From Amaurobius ferox (taxonomy: Eukaryota > Arthropoda > Arachnida > Araneae > Amaurobiidae), in contig OX578138.1 in assembly GCA_951213105.1 (NCBI GenBank), positions 69,167,037-69,231,036 on the forward strand: a stretch of 64,000 nt of DNA, read 5' to 3'. This document shows, in pieces, positions 1 to 11,792 of the stretch. The position numbers and the translations under genes are program-made. Below the pieces are notes generated by a model. It did no database searches, was not told the origin of the DNA, and saw only the letters and a program-made list of their open reading frames with translations. The stretch's first letter is position 1, and each line of letters starts with the position of its first letter.

Positions 1-560
1 GACGAAGAAAAGCATAAGACCAACCCCATTGCTCTATGTGCAGCCATTCTCGAGATATTTTAGTTTTTTCGCATTTACTCTACGCCACCTTTGGAAATAA
101 GTCCAGTTACGAAATGAAAAGGAAAATTCAATTAAAAGTGCAACACCGGTGTAAGTGCCGCCCAGGTGGTGAAGTGGATAGCGTCTTCGACTGCTGTCTT
201 GTGGGCTCGGGTTCGAATCCAGAATAAGGCATGGATGTTTCTCGAGGATAAAGTCAGCCTTCCTTCTGGGTCCTCGTCTAAATGTGAAGCTGCACCCCCT
301 CCGACCTTCGTCAGTGATGCGTCCTTGTAATAAACTTTGTTCTCTCGTCTTTCTTCGTTCTTTCCTGCTTCCTGCGTCACTGGTCCTGAATCGGCTCCGC
401 CGAAACAGGAGGTCATCAACAACAACAACAACTCAGGTGTAAGTATTTACGGTTGTTATTTTGTACAATTAAATTCAATTTAATGAATTATTGAATAAAT
501 AAAGAGAACGTGAATGTGAGTCTGCAGGGAAAATCATGTGCTGATCACGTCAGATTTTTA
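1..560 (-). mobile_element. Family S hairpin-ended repeat, partial, with SINE inside
   Basis: This is the 5' half (on the minus strand) of a family S element, cut by the window edge. Its outer end reads, on the plus strand, CTGCAGGGAAAATCATGTG followed by a CACGTCAGATTTTT-type terminus, matching the ends of the copies at 3175-3955 and 32643-33419. A tRNA-derived SINE has inserted into it at 157-435. The small open frames across this stretch are not genes. Assignment to non-autonomous Helentrons is inferred from structure. Confidence 0.7.
157..435 (+). mobile_element. tRNA-derived SINE with (CAA)n tail and 9-bp TSD
   Basis: The head is tRNA-like: a box A-like stretch at about 165-180 and a perfect box B (GGTTCGAATCC) near 210-220, the internal RNA polymerase III promoter. 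The body is unrelated to tRNA, and the 3' end is a (CAA)n tail at about 417-431. The 9-bp sequence GGTGTAAGT occurs at 148-156 and again at 436-444. This is the target-site duplication expected of LINE-mediated retroposition, and it shows that the SINE landed inside the family S element. The body differs from that of the SINEs at 17.2 kb and 42.3 kb, so it is a separate SINE family sharing only the tail type. Confidence 0.85.
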
Positions 561-914
561 AACTACGCGATCATGAATCCAATAATATCGTGATCTTAAG
601 AATAATACTTTACTAGTACGACCCACTTTGGAATAAAAAACATTCTTGCGCTAATACGGCACCTCCTTATTCGAAACAACGTTTGCGAGACCACTGGTAC
701 AGAGGGCTTGCATATACTTTCATGATGATTCTGCTTAATGACGGAAGATGATGATCAAATTAAGCACTATCAGTATCATATAACTAAGTGAGACTGACCG
801 ACTAAGATGATGAATCAGTTGGTGATGCGCGTTGAATTACACAGCCCAAACTGCTGAAGGTAGAAACATGAAACTTTGGTTATACGTAGGACTTGGCGTA
901 TTACTCGTTAGTTA
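561..914. other. Unannotated AT-rich spacer
   Basis: No open frame, repeat or RNA signal was recognised between the S element and the pogo-like MITE. Confidence 0.5.
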
Positions 915-916
915 TA

Positions 917-1244
917 CAGTAGCCCCTCGTTATATCGCGCTTGCCGGGAGACATGGCAAAATACGCGATATATCCGAATGCGCGATATATCGGGCGATAC
1001 GATAAAACTTATACTTTTATGAACATATGTAATAAAACTTTAGGAGCGAAAGTACAATAATAAAAAAGACAATAATAAAACCCTCATTCACACGACCCAC
1101 CGACGACTCATGTTGTAACACTCCAGTCTTGGGATAGCAAAAGAATGTAAACGAAAAATCAGAAAAAAAAATGGGAGACATAGCAGAAGCGCGATATATC
1201 CGAATGCGCGATATATTGAGGCGCGATATAAAGAGGGGTTATTG
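917..1244. mobile_element. pogo/Tigger-like MITE, TA target site
   Basis: The left end reads CAGTAGCCCCTCGTTATATC. The reverse complement of the right end reads CAATAACCCCTCTTTATATC, giving terminal inverted repeats of about 24 bp with few mismatches. TA dinucleotides at 915-916 and 1245-1246 are the expected Tc1/mariner-superfamily target duplication. The 328-bp interior has several GCGATATAT motifs and no coding capacity. It is a non-autonomous element that would need a pogo-type transposase in trans. Confidence 0.75.
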
Positions 1245-1249
1245 TATAT

Positions 1250-2432
1250 GGAAAACTAAAATTGTGCCCTTACTTCTTTTCCAATTATCTACCATTATAT
1301 CAAAATTAAAATCCCTATTTCATCGGGAATATGTTTTTGTAGCATTTTACCTTTCGAATGTTTTCGTGTGGAGCACCCACCCCCTTAAATGAAATTTTTG
1401 ATAAACATTCTTCTTCTTGGATTTTTGTTAAACGATTAACCTATGTACCAAATTTCCAGCCTTTATCACATTTTAAAGGATACGTTTCTCATTTATTCAG
1501 CAAATTGAACATTCTTTTGTCCGGAAGAACCCCTTAAAGTTGCAGATATTGAAAAACTAAAATTATACACTTACTTTCTTCTAAACTATCTACCCGTACA
1601 CGAAATTTGAAATCTCTTTTTTATCCCGAAGCAATTTTTTATCAATTCACCTTTAGAACATTTTGTGGGGTGTACCCACCCCTAAAATGAACATTTTTGA
1701 AAAATTTCACAATTCTTGGATTTTTTATCAGATGATTGGTCCATATACGGAATCTCAAACCTCGATCCCATTTCAAAGGATGCGTATCTCATTTATTCCG
1801 AAAATTGAACATTTTGGTGTTCGGCACCCCCTAAAGTAGAACATATTGATAAACTAAAATTATACACTTTCTTGCTCCCAAATTATCTACCCGTATAACC
1901 AATTTGAAATTTATATTCCATCTCGAAGAATTTTTTTTATCAATTCACCTTTCGAACCTTTTTCTCTAGAGCACACCCTTAAACGAACATTTTTTATAAA
2001 TTCTATTCGTCTCGGGTGTTTTCATCAAATGTTTGACCATATACCACATTTCAAGCCTCTATCAAACTTTAAAAGAGTCGTTTCTCATTTATTAGGCAAA
2101 TCGAGTATTTTGGTGTGCAGCGCCCCCTTAAGTTAAAAATATTGAAAATCTGAAATTCCGCACTTTCTTTCATTCGAACGATTTACCAGTACACCAAATG
2201 CGAAGTCTCTGTATCAGAGCAAAGCATGCTTTTCTATCATTTCACTTTTCGAACGTTTTGTCGTGGAGCATCCCCTCTACAGAACATTTTCAAAAAATTC
2301 GATTTTTCCAGGGGGTTTCATCGAACGATCGACCCGTGTACCAAATTGCAAGTCTCTATCTACTTGGGAAATGTCTAAAAATGCGTGACAGGCGGACAAA
2401 CGGACACTTGGAAATTAGTATATATAGATAGA
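1250..2432. repeat. Degenerate tandem array, ~300-bp unit, four copies
   Basis: The motif AAAACTAAAATT and its variants recur near 1252, 1553, 1850 and 2145, a spacing of 294-301 bp. Each unit carries the same ordered blocks: a TACCAAATTT-type block, a CCTTTATCACATTTTAAAGG-type block, a GTTTCTCATTTATT-type block and an ACCCCTTAAA-type block. The array ends in a GGACAAACGGACA motif and a GATA microsatellite. The units are strongly diverged from one another, so the array is old. The open frames at 1171-1392 and 2198-2431 lie in it and are not genes. Confidence 0.7.
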
Positions 2433-2442
2433 TAGATAACAG

Positions 2443-2512
2443 AAAATTTGATGCGGATAGCTCGTAACTTTACATATATAATGCAATTAATTTACTGCTT
2501 CCGAAGTAAATA
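2443..2512 (+). repeat. Degenerate 5' end of a family R element
   Basis: The stretch matches the AAAATCTGATGCGGGCAGC terminus and the following TTATATAATGCAAT block of intact R copies, with many substitutions. Only about 70 bp is recognisable. Confidence 0.45.
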
Positions 2513-3174
2513 AATTAAGTATAATATCCACGGCACAATATTTTTCACATTGAACTGTACATTTGGCGCCATTCCGGATGACAATATATAAAGCATTTTC
2601 GAAGTACACAATTAACTTATATTTAGCTCGACTCTAAATTGACAATTATCGATATTCATAGAATTCGCAGTAAGCAATACTGTCCATATATTAAAATATT
2701 TATCTCATATGTTCATCCATTTGGAGTCATTTTCGTTATTGTAGTATCATTTCTGCAAATTTAAATATAGTTTCTTCAGTCTGGGCAACATCCTCAAGTT
2801 GGCTAAATTTCGCAAAAAGATTAACTAAATTCACCTGATTTATCACCAAGAGTTCGTTACACAATGACGAAGAGAAGAGCTTGTCTTATATAGTAATGGC
2901 TATTGGCGAAATCATTGGTCATAAAAATACAAAATTATTAAGAGAGTATCTTTTCTCGTTTATGGAACACACTAAAACCAAGAAAGTTATGATAACAAAC
3001 TTTGCGCATAATTGTATATAAAATGTATTTTTCTAATTTATTTCCAGTCCAGAAAAATTTGACCCTAGTGAAATTTTTATAAAAGGAATATTCGATATTT
3101 AGAATCTTTGATCGATGAAAAGTTATTTAACTAAAATAACAATATTTTTATAGAAAATATCTCCGTAGTTTTTT
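2513..3174. other. Unannotated AT-rich stretch
   Basis: No coding frame of note, no tandem structure and no element end was recognised. Confidence 0.5.
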
Positions 3175-3955
3175 ACTTTACAATACATGGCAATGTATAG
3201 GGAAAGTATTGGAATCATACCGAAAATCGCAACTCGAGTTTTCGACGGATCTACACGTTTCGAGACCTCTAGAATACGAGAAAACTATTTTTAGCGTGAC
3301 GTCTGTGTGTGTGTCTGTCTGTGTGTCTCTGCAATGTATGTATCCACTCTAACTCTAAAACTTATAGGCCGAATTTCATAAAATTTGGTAGGTAAGTCAC
3401 TTGGGTATGACTCTGGTGCTGATTAGTTTTTGGTACGATTCGTAAAAACAGAACCCGCCTTTTTTTGCGAAATGGCCTGTAAAAATTTCATGTATCCGAT
3501 TTAGCTAATTGACCAAATTTCACAAAATTTGGTAGATAAGTTACTTGTACGATACTCTGGTGCTGATTCGATTTTGGTATAATCGGAAAAGAACAACCTG
3601 CCTTTTTTACGAAATGGCCCTCAAAAATCGCCAAAATCTAAAAAAAGCTACGTATGTTCAAATATATCACTTAAATTCTTGTTTTATACGTAATTTTTTG
3701 ATGAAGAAAAGAATAAGAATAACTCTATTACTCTAGGACTAACCGTTCTCGAGATAATTGAGATTTTTCGCATTTAGTTATGCCACTTTTAGAAAAATGT
3801 CCAATTACCAAATAAAAACAGAAATTGAATTAAAAATGCAAATGTAGTGTTATTTTGTGCAATTAAACTCAATTTAATGAATTATTAAAGAAATAAAGAA
3901 AAAATGAATTTGAGTCTGCAGGGAAAGTCATGTGTTGCCCACATCAGATTTTTTT
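3175..3955 (-). mobile_element. Family S hairpin-ended repeat, near full length
   Basis: The plus strand starts with a hairpin whose arms are ACTTTACAATACATGG-like and ATGTATAGGGAAAGT. A GTCTGT-rich microsatellite follows near 3300, then several hundred bp of S body. It ends with CTGCAGGGAAAGTCATGTG and a CACATCAGATTTTT terminus. Read on the minus strand it has the same order as the S copies at 33776-34588. No coding capacity. Confidence 0.8.
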
Positions 3956-4481
3956 CACTACAAGTATAATATCAAACAGTCTGAAGTATTGTTGATAAAT
4001 ACGATTGCGCAAATATATAGGAAAGAAACTCAATTTAAATAATTAAAGTATAGCTACCGGTTTATATTTCATTCAGAGAATCAATATTATTAAAAGCACA
4101 GCAAACAATGAAGATTGGATATTGTGGTGTTTTATGTGTCGTTATGATTCGGCCATATAATGCACTGTTCGTTGGCGCACGGAGCAGCGCTAATATGTCC
4201 GTCCGGTCTCTCATATTCATGAGTCATGGCTCCCCATATGCATTACAATATCCGGGTCTTGAAGCTGGAATCGCCAGTTATGATGTTATATGCTTGTTCT
4301 CTACACGGTTTCCCCGCATTTGAACTACTGCTAGGATCCAATTCTGTGCGATGTCTTACAAATCACGCTCAGTGTTCCCGTGATAGGTTGAGTTGGCATA
4401 TTCTTCGCAACATGCTTGAGAAAGGCGGAAAGGGCTCTCTTTTTACTATCGCATGCTATGAAATATAGTATAAAGAAAGTG
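3956..4481. other. Unannotated stretch with a GC-richer block
   Basis: From about 4090 to 4460 the base composition is more balanced than the surroundings, and two short overlapping plus-strand frames exist (4108-4323 and 4226-4468). I recognise no protein motif in either and do not call them genes. The block could be a decayed element or an old exon. Confidence 0.4.
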
Positions 4482-5121
4482 TGAGACCAGAGATTGCTCT
4501 CACATGACACACTTTTATTTGAGTATTTATGGTGGCCAGAACGGCAAAGAAAGCGGTAGTCTGGCTGGCACCGGGGTTTATGACAACGTGAACTTTAAGG
4601 TCATAATACTATAAATTTAGGGGTGCCAGACCAGAGGGGCTGAGAGGGGCCTTGCTTAATGTGAAATGATGCCATTGGGTTGAGAAGAACCAATGGGCGC
4701 CAAGGGGAAGAAGGGCGGAGCTACCCCCCCCCCCCCCCCCGCCGAGGGAACCATAGCAGACGAAAAGAAAAGGAGTGCAGTTGTAGACGAAATCAGTTGT
4801 AGACGAAATCAGATGGAGACAACGAGAAGCAGGGATGGAGATCAGACATGACGAGAAGATGATCCAATTTTGACTAGAGCACGAGTAGAAAAAAAATGAA
4901 AAACCTAACAGATTTGTAGAGTGTCCCGTAGAGGTGATCTATATGCGAGTGCATTAAAAGTACGAGTAGGAGCCACACACCACAGAGTTATGGCAGTACT
5001 TTCAGCACTAAGACTGATGCAAGCCTTTGAGAGATGATAAGCCCAAGACTAAACTAGAAGGTATGTGCTCAGATTATCACAGGTCCTAGACACTATCATA
5101 AATCTAATAATTCTGGTCTCA
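4482..5121. repeat. Block bounded by a 10-bp inverted repeat (possible solo LTR)
   Basis: TGAGACCAGA at 4482-4491 is matched by its exact reverse complement TCTGGTCTCA at 5112-5121, giving a TG...CA-bounded 640-bp block. The interior is richer in G and A than its neighbours and contains a run of about 18-19 C near 4722-4740 and a duplicated GTAGACGAAATCAG motif near 4784-4812. The TG...CA ends suggest a solo LTR, but I see no flanking 4-6 bp duplication and no primer-binding site. A DNA transposon end pair is an alternative. Confidence 0.35.
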
Positions 5122-5420
5122 TATGTCCCCTCGCTAAAATAATTAATGAAAATTGATGTTATTGATAAATTGATGTTGTTAATAAATGATATTGTTTAAG
5201 TTTAAATAGTCTAATCTTTTTATATTAATTAATAATTCTTTTCAGGACTTGCACAAAAGGTAGAAATAATTGGAGGGTTTATTGCGGCACAACAACGAGC
5301 AATGTACGTTTAAATGTTAATTCCACTATATATGAATTTACGGCAATGTTAAGGTGATTAAAAATAATGAATTTAATAATTAAAAGTGTTACTTCAAACT
5401 TAATTTAATTATACGCCACA
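5122..5420. other. AT-rich spacer
   Basis: Nothing recognised. Contains short TTGATGTTATTGATAAA-type direct repeats near 5150-5190. Confidence 0.4.
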
Positions 5421-6050
5421 GAAAGTAATGTTTTCACGAAATTATCGACTTCGAGTTTCTAGGCTATTATATCTTTTAGGACCTCCAGACTATTTTTGAC
5501 GGTATTTAGAGTGATGACCGCCTGTCTGTGATCGATATATTACGTACGCAATACATGTAGCAAATAATCATGTATTTTCATAAAACTTTGTCAGGATTTT
5601 TTTTTTAAATCTAAAACTAGATGTGATTTTATGAAATTCGAGCAAAAACTGCGATATTTATTCGAAATTTTATATTGCCTTAACATGGCAGCAGACTTCA
5701 AACTTTGACATAATTATGCATAAAAAGGATTATTTATGGCTCAACGATTAAGAAACTTGGCAGTTTCAATCAACGTATTGAAAAATAACTGTGATACAAT
5801 ATTTGTGTATGTGGCGTAATTTGCGTTTGTCAAACATAGTATCAAACGAAATATTTTTTCAATCCCTTTAAAATAATAACAGGCCATAATTGATTATTGG
5901 GACCTGATATTTTTAATTTTTCTTGTAAATTCAGAACAAAATTTCACCATCTATTTAAAAAGGAATTCTGGTATAAGAACATCGAGGTATACGAACATCT
6001 GGTATAAGAACATCGTGGTATACGAACATCTGGTATAAGAACATCACTGC
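5421..6050 (-). mobile_element. Family Q hairpin-ended repeat, diverged
   Basis: The plus-strand order GAAAGTAATGTTTTCACGAAA, CGACTTCGAG, AGACTATTTTTGACGG, GAGTGATGACCGCCTGTCTG matches the Q copy at 52270-52890 and the reverse complement of the one at 20604-21296. The distal end carries a 31-bp direct repeat (5967-6047, about 2.6 copies) built from TCTGGTATAAGAACATCG and TATACGAACA blocks. No coding capacity. Confidence 0.55.
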
Positions 6051-6495
6051 CCGGTCGAAATTCGTATTATAAATACTGAGCACTTTATCTATTACTGAGC
6101 ACTTTATCTTAGCCAATAGGACGATATCCTTTTGTTCTACCATTGAAATGGAATGCCTTGAATTCTCATTCTTCAGATTTTAAATCGAAATGTAACTATA
6201 TATATATATGAAACTGCATAAAAATTAAAAGTTTTATTCCCACTAAAGGACAATTTTAACACATATGTAAAAAGTCTGGACATTTTCGAGCGTGAAAAAC
6301 CCATCAACAGAGACAGCTGCCTGAAAAAGATACATTGTGCTTTTATACAAAGCAAACAATGAACAAAATTTGAATATTATCAATGGACAAATAACACAAA
6401 GAAATACACAGGTATAAATAAACAAATATACGTACATGTTATGAAAAAATGTTCGATTTTAATATTAGATTATGAATAAACTGGGAGTGTACATT
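6051..6495. other. Unannotated AT-rich stretch
   Basis: Only short low-complexity frames. Nothing recognised. Confidence 0.5.
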
Positions 6496-7683
6496 GTTTT
6501 TAACACTTTACAACAAAATTGAAAAGTGTTTATGATTTTGTTCGTTCCGTCTGCATGTGTGTCTGTCAGTCTGTCTGTCCGTTACCCTGATAACTGCCGT
6601 AAAAATGACTTAATCAAAATGAAAATTTAGTATGTTGTTCAGACGGTCTGTGGAACCTATGGGAATATAAATGAACAATATCGCCCAATTAGTTTTGGAT
6701 TGAACCTGGGTTAAAAAAAAGAAATACATAGAACCCCATCCGACTAATTTTTCAAACATTTTTTTAGCGGATTTAAAATTCACAAATTGCTTCAAAAATT
6801 TTGGAAAATATTCAAATTATTCCATAAAATATATAAAAACAATTTCAGCAAATTATATTCAGTAGTTTTTTAAATAAAAATTAAAATGATAATTACACCT
6901 CTTATATGAAGCGATCAAGTGACCATTATATGAAGAAATCACGTGACTCACTTCAAAGTAAATATGGCATCCATCTTGTGCCAAAATCGTGATTTTTAAA
7001 GTTCTTTTTAATTCATATTGAGTGTGGCATCCGTTCAAAAACCGCTTTATTTTTGCTTAGATTCTGTGCATCTACATACTGAAACAACGCAATGACAATA
7101 TATTTGAGTTTAAATGATCATCCCAATTTGATTATTTATACAACGAAGCCTATTTTTTACTTGTGGAAAATGTAAACAGCAAAATATGTAGAAAGAGTTG
7201 TATGAGAATTGCTGCATTTCTTTAAAGCAAAATTATTTAGCTCATGGAGTATGTATAACTGATATGAATGAAATATTCATTGATTTTACAGAGAGAAGGA
7301 CGATTTTTTCGATGAAGCTTTAAGCATAGAGTTTAATTACTTGTACCTCCATTGTCTTAAGTTTTTAAATCAAATAAATTATTATAGTATTGTGATGAAT
7401 GAAATGAATGGAAAAATGTTTGTGAATAAAATGCTGCTTTTATAGAAAGAGTCAGGCGTGTTATATTTCGATGGTGTCATTTGTTTTCGATGAAGTTTTC
7501 AAATATAATAAATTATTGTAGTACTATGATAATTTTAAAAACATTACCGAGGAATGCATCGCATTTTAGAGATGTGTAAACCGGGCAATTTACATTTCAA
7601 TGCCATCATTTGAATAAAGTTCATTTTTTTTCGATGAAGTTTCAAGTTTTCAAATATAATAAATTAAGTAGTATTGTGATAAT
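6496..7683 (-). mobile_element. Family T hairpin-ended repeat, tandem copy 1
   Basis: The first of three head-to-tail T copies. It opens on the plus strand with the hairpin AACACTTT...AAAAGTGTT (6502-6530), followed by a TGTCTGTCAGTCTGTCTG microsatellite, a TATGGGAATATAAATGAA block, a GGATTGAACC block, a paired (A/C)GTGAC motif region near 6915-6950 and a GATGAAGTTTTAA-type block. It runs directly into the next copy. Confidence 0.75.
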
Positions 7684-8835
7684 TTTTAACACTTTACAAC
7701 AAAGTTGAAAAGTGTTTATGACTTTGTTCATTCTGTCTGTCTGTCTGTCTGTCTGTCCGTTAGCACGATAACTGCGTAAAAATGACTTAATCAAAATGAA
7801 ATTTTAGTATGTTGTTCAGACGGTCTGTAGGACCGATGGGAATATAAATGAATAATATCACCTAATTATTTTTGGATTGAACCCGGGTTTAAAAAATGAA
7901 ATACATTGAACCCTATGGGACCTAATTTTTCAAACAATTTTTAAACGGATTTAAAATTCACAAATTGCTTCGAAAATTTTAGGTGATATTCAAATTGTTC
8001 CATATAATGTATAAAAGAAATTCAGCAAAATATATTCAGTGGTTTTTTAAATAAAAATTAAAATAATAATTACACCTCTTATATGAAGCGATCACGTGAC
8101 CATGAAATGAAAAGATCACGTGACCCACTTCAAATTGAAATATGGCATCCATCTTGTCTCAAAATCGTGATTTTTAAAGTTCTTTTTAATTCATATTGAG
8201 TGTTGTATCCGCCCTAAAACCGCTTTATTTTTGCTTAAATTCTGTGTATCTACATACTGAAACAAAGCAATTACAATATATTTCAGTTGAGATGATTATC
8301 CAAATTTGATTATTTCTACAACGAAGCCTATTTTTCACGTATGTAAAATGTAAATAGCAAAATGAGCAGAATGAGTTATATAAGAATTGCTATATTTCTT
8401 TAACGCAAAATTATATAACCTATAGAGTCTGCATGGCTGATATGAATGACATATTCATTGATTTTACAGACAGAAGGAGGATTTTTTTCGATGAAATTTT
8501 AAGCATAGAGTTTGATTACTGGTAGCTGCATGGTCTTAATTTTTAAATAAAATAAATTATTATTGTATTGTGATGAATGAAATGAATGGGAAAATCTTAT
8601 GCATGAAATGCTGCTTTTATAGAGAGAGCCAGGCGTGTTATTTTTTCTATGACGTCATTTGAATGAATTTCAGTTGTTTTCGATGAAGTTTTAAAATATA
8701 ATAAATTATCGTTGTATTATGATAATTTTAAAAATATTACCAAGGAATGTATCGCATTTTAGAGATATTTAAATAAAATTGCATTGAAGTTGGAAAATGT
8801 TTCATAATCAATGCTTTAAGCATGATTGTTAATTT
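7684..8835 (-). mobile_element. Family T hairpin-ended repeat, tandem copy 2
   Basis: The same block order as the preceding copy, from the hairpin at 7689-7717 through the CTGTCTGTCTGTCTG run to the distal end (CATTGAAGTTGGAAAATG, then ATAATCAATGCTTTAAGCAT). The paired motif is clear here: two ATCACGTGAC sites about 25 bp apart near 8090-8120. Confidence 0.8.
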
Positions 8836-8960
8836 TGAAAATAGATCAGCAAAACATTATTTAGCGAAAATTTAGTATAACACGATGATTAAGGTCCTAA
8901 AACAAAATCAGTAAACAAAACAGTTATAAATATAAAGATGAAATGACAAATGAAACATAA

Positions 8961-9134
8961 AACATGTACGAAAATACCTTATTTCCACTTGGGCAGGTCC
9001 TGTTTAAAGATTTGTCAGTATTGACAATGGTGGACACGGGAAGTGTGGTTAATATACTTGATGAGAAATTCTTCCAAAAGATTAAAAATGAATTGAAAGT
9101 AAAATTGTGTACACTACAAGAAGAGAGACGTTAA
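8961..9134 (+). pseudogene. Retropepsin fragment of an LTR retrotransposon
   Basis: An open stretch of about 57 codons between two in-frame stops reads through MVDTGSVVNILDEKFFQKIK. The D-T-G triad with a preceding hydrophobic strand and a following VVNIL strand is the active-site loop of an aspartic protease of the Ty3/gypsy pol type, where DTGA or DTGS is usual. Only the first half of the domain is present. No gag, RT or LTR lies next to it, and it sits between T copies 2 and 3. It is a stranded fragment, not a working gene. Family assignment rests on motif recognition alone. Confidence 0.6.
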
Positions 9135-9157
9135 AAACGTGTACAAATAAAACATTC

Positions 9158-9207
9158 CTTTTTAACACTTTACAACACAGTTGAAAAGTGTTTATGACCT
9201 TGTTCAT

Positions 9208-9240
<33 letters not shown>

Positions 9241-10605
9241 GTGTCTGTCTGTCTATCTGTCTGTTAGCACGATAACTGCCATAAAAATGACTTAATCAAA
9301 ATGAAATTTCAGTATGTTGTTCACACGGTCTATTCAGACCTATGGGAATATAAATGAATAATGTCACCCAATTAGTTTTGGATTGAACCCGGGTTGAAAA
9401 AATGAAATACATTGAACCCAATGGGATCTAATTTTTCAAAAAATTTTTAAGAGGATTTAAAATTCACAAATTGCTTCGAAAGTTTTATGAAATATTCAAA
9501 TTATCCCATGAAATATATGAAAAAAAATTCAGCAAAATATATTTAGTTGTTTTTTAAATAAAAATTAAAATAATAATTACACCTCTTATATGAAGCGATC
9601 GCGTGACCATTATATGAAGAGATCATGTGATCCACTTCAAAATAAAATATGGCATCCATCTTGTCTCAAAATAGTGATTTTTAAAATTCTTTTTAATTCA
9701 TTTTGAGTGTTGTATCCGTCCTAAAACCGCTTTATTTTTGCTTAAATTCTCTGCATCTGCATACTGAAACTACGCAATTACAACTTAGTTGAGTTTAAAT
9801 GAGCATCTAAATTTGATTATTTCTACAACGAAATCTACTTTTCACTTTTGGAAAATGTAAATACCAAAAGATGTAGAATGAGTTGTATAAGAATTGCTGC
9901 ATTTCTTCGCAAAATTATTTAGCTCATGGAGTCTGCAATATAGCTGATATGGATGAAACATTCATTGATTTTACATAGAGAAGCATACGTTTTTTTGATG
10001 AAGTTTTAAACATAGTTAAATTACTTATACCTCCATGGTTTTAATATATTTAATTAAATCAGTTATTATAGTATTGTGATGAATGAAATGAATGGAAAAA
10101 ATTTTATCATTGAAATGCTGCTTTTATTTAAAGAGCCAGGCGATTTATATTTCGATGTCGTCATTTGAAAAAGTTCATTTGTTTTCGATTAAGTTTTGAA
10201 ATATAATAAATTATTGTAGTATTATGATAATTTTAAAAACATTACCGATGAATGCAACGCAGTTTAGAAATGTTTTAACCAGGCAATTTTTATTTCAATG
10301 CCATCATTTGAATGAAGTTCATTTTTTTCGATGAAGTTTTAAGTTTTCAAATATAATAAATTAATGTAGTATTATGTTAATTTTAAAAATATTACCGAGG
10401 AATGAATCGCATTTTAGAGATGTTTAAATAAAACTGCATTGAAGTTGGAAAGTGTTTCATAATCAATGTTTTATGCATGATTGATCTTTCTTGTTTAAAT
10501 ATTACCGAGGCATCTATCGCATTTTAGAGATGTTTAAATAAAATTGCATTGAAGTTGGAAAGCGTTTCATAATCAATGCTTTATGCATGATGGATCTTTC
10601 TTGTT
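9158..10605 (-). mobile_element. Family T hairpin-ended repeat, tandem copy 3
   Basis: The third T copy, with the hairpin at about 9163-9191 and a long CTGT microsatellite at 9210-9262. Its distal end is doubled: the GCATTGAAGTTGGAAAG to TGATCTTTCTTG block occurs at about 10435-10495 and again at 10545-10605, about 113 bp apart. The extended end suggests slippage or partial re-copying. Confidence 0.75.
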
Positions 10606-10662
10606 TTTCTTTCAGTAATCAAATTTCATTTTTTCTTAAGGTTATGTGGAGTCTTGGCTCTC

Positions 10663-11362
10663 TTAGTTTTGAGACTAAAATACTCCAAACTAACATGATC
10701 TAATTGTTATTTGATCAACATGAAAGCCAGATCTCATTTTGTATGAAGATTATGTGGAGTCTCGATGCATATATGAATGATCATTATTATGAGATTCACT
10801 GGAGTTTTAACTACGAATAGTGCACTTAGTACGCCACGCGAGAATCGATGGGTTAATATTGTCTTCGGAGTAAAATGTTTATTTTTATTTCGTAAATTTA
10901 TAAGGCTTTCATACTTTAGAGATAGTGACACAAGCAAATATCGTATCCCGTTATACGATTTTGAACTGCATTTATTTTAGAAGAGTCTCAAAAACAATTA
11001 GATCATGTTAGTTTTGAGACTAAAATACTCCTAACTAACATGATCTATTTGTTATTTGATCCACATAACCATCAGACCTCATTTTGTCTGATGATTACGT
11101 GGAGTCTCGATGCATATATGAACGATCATTATTATGTGAGTCACTGGAGTTTTAACGCCAAATGGCGCACTTAGTAAGCGGCGCGAGCGTCGACGGGTTA
11201 ATATTGTCTTCGGAGTAAAATGTTTATTTTTATTTCGTAAATTTATAGGGCTTTCATAATTTTAGAGATAGTGGCAAAAGCAAATATCGCATCACGTTAT
11301 ACGATATTGAATTGCATTTATTATAGAGGGGTCTCAAAAAACAAATAGAACACGTTAGTTTG
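10663..11362. repeat. Tandem dimer, 345-bp unit
   Basis: TTAGTTTTGAGACTAAAATA starts at 10663 and again at 11008. The following 340 bp of each unit align block for block (GTGGAGTCTCGATGCATATA, ATCATTATTATG, GGTTAATATTGTCTTCGGAG). A third start with changes occurs near 11355. The units differ by scattered substitutions, so the duplication is not recent. Each unit begins with the short palindrome GTTTTGAGACTAAAATAC-like sequence. The short overlapping frames at 10734-10980 are not genes. Confidence 0.8.
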
Positions 11363-11792
11363 AAGACTCAAGTAATGATTGGGTCCATTTGTTTAGAAAC
11401 TCATACAAAGATTAAATCAAGCTCAAAGAGGGAAAACATTCAGAAGAACATTAAGACAGACATACTATAGGACAGACGGATGCCTAAATTTTAAGTGGTA
11501 CCATACCAAAGCTATCCTGCAAAGCTTTATGAAATTCAGTACAACAGTTGTCCCATGATGATGATACAAACAAGGGAATTTTCAATTTTATTTATATAGA
11601 TTTGCTGAGCAGACGAAATTGTAAATTTTTTCTTTTCAAAAGTTTTTAGTTGTCTTAAAATATATTCATTAAAAAAATCCCACAGTTAGCAAATTTACAA
11701 GCATTGGTCATGTTGCCAGGCGATTGATACAAATCACGAAATATCTTCCCTCTTCAGACTCCGTTTCCTTATAATACTTCTTAAAACACTAT
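11363..11792. other. Unannotated spacer
   Basis: Nothing recognised apart from ordinary AT-rich sequence. Confidence 0.5.

Noticed and set aside
157..225. True tRNA gene
   Set aside because: Boxes A and B are present but the 3' acceptor half is replaced by SINE body, and the whole is enclosed by a target duplication.
4722..4740. C homopolymers here and at 20692-20709 as functional G-quadruplex-type sites
   Set aside because: Single uninterrupted runs inside repeats; length is likely unstable or affected by sequencing, with no other support.
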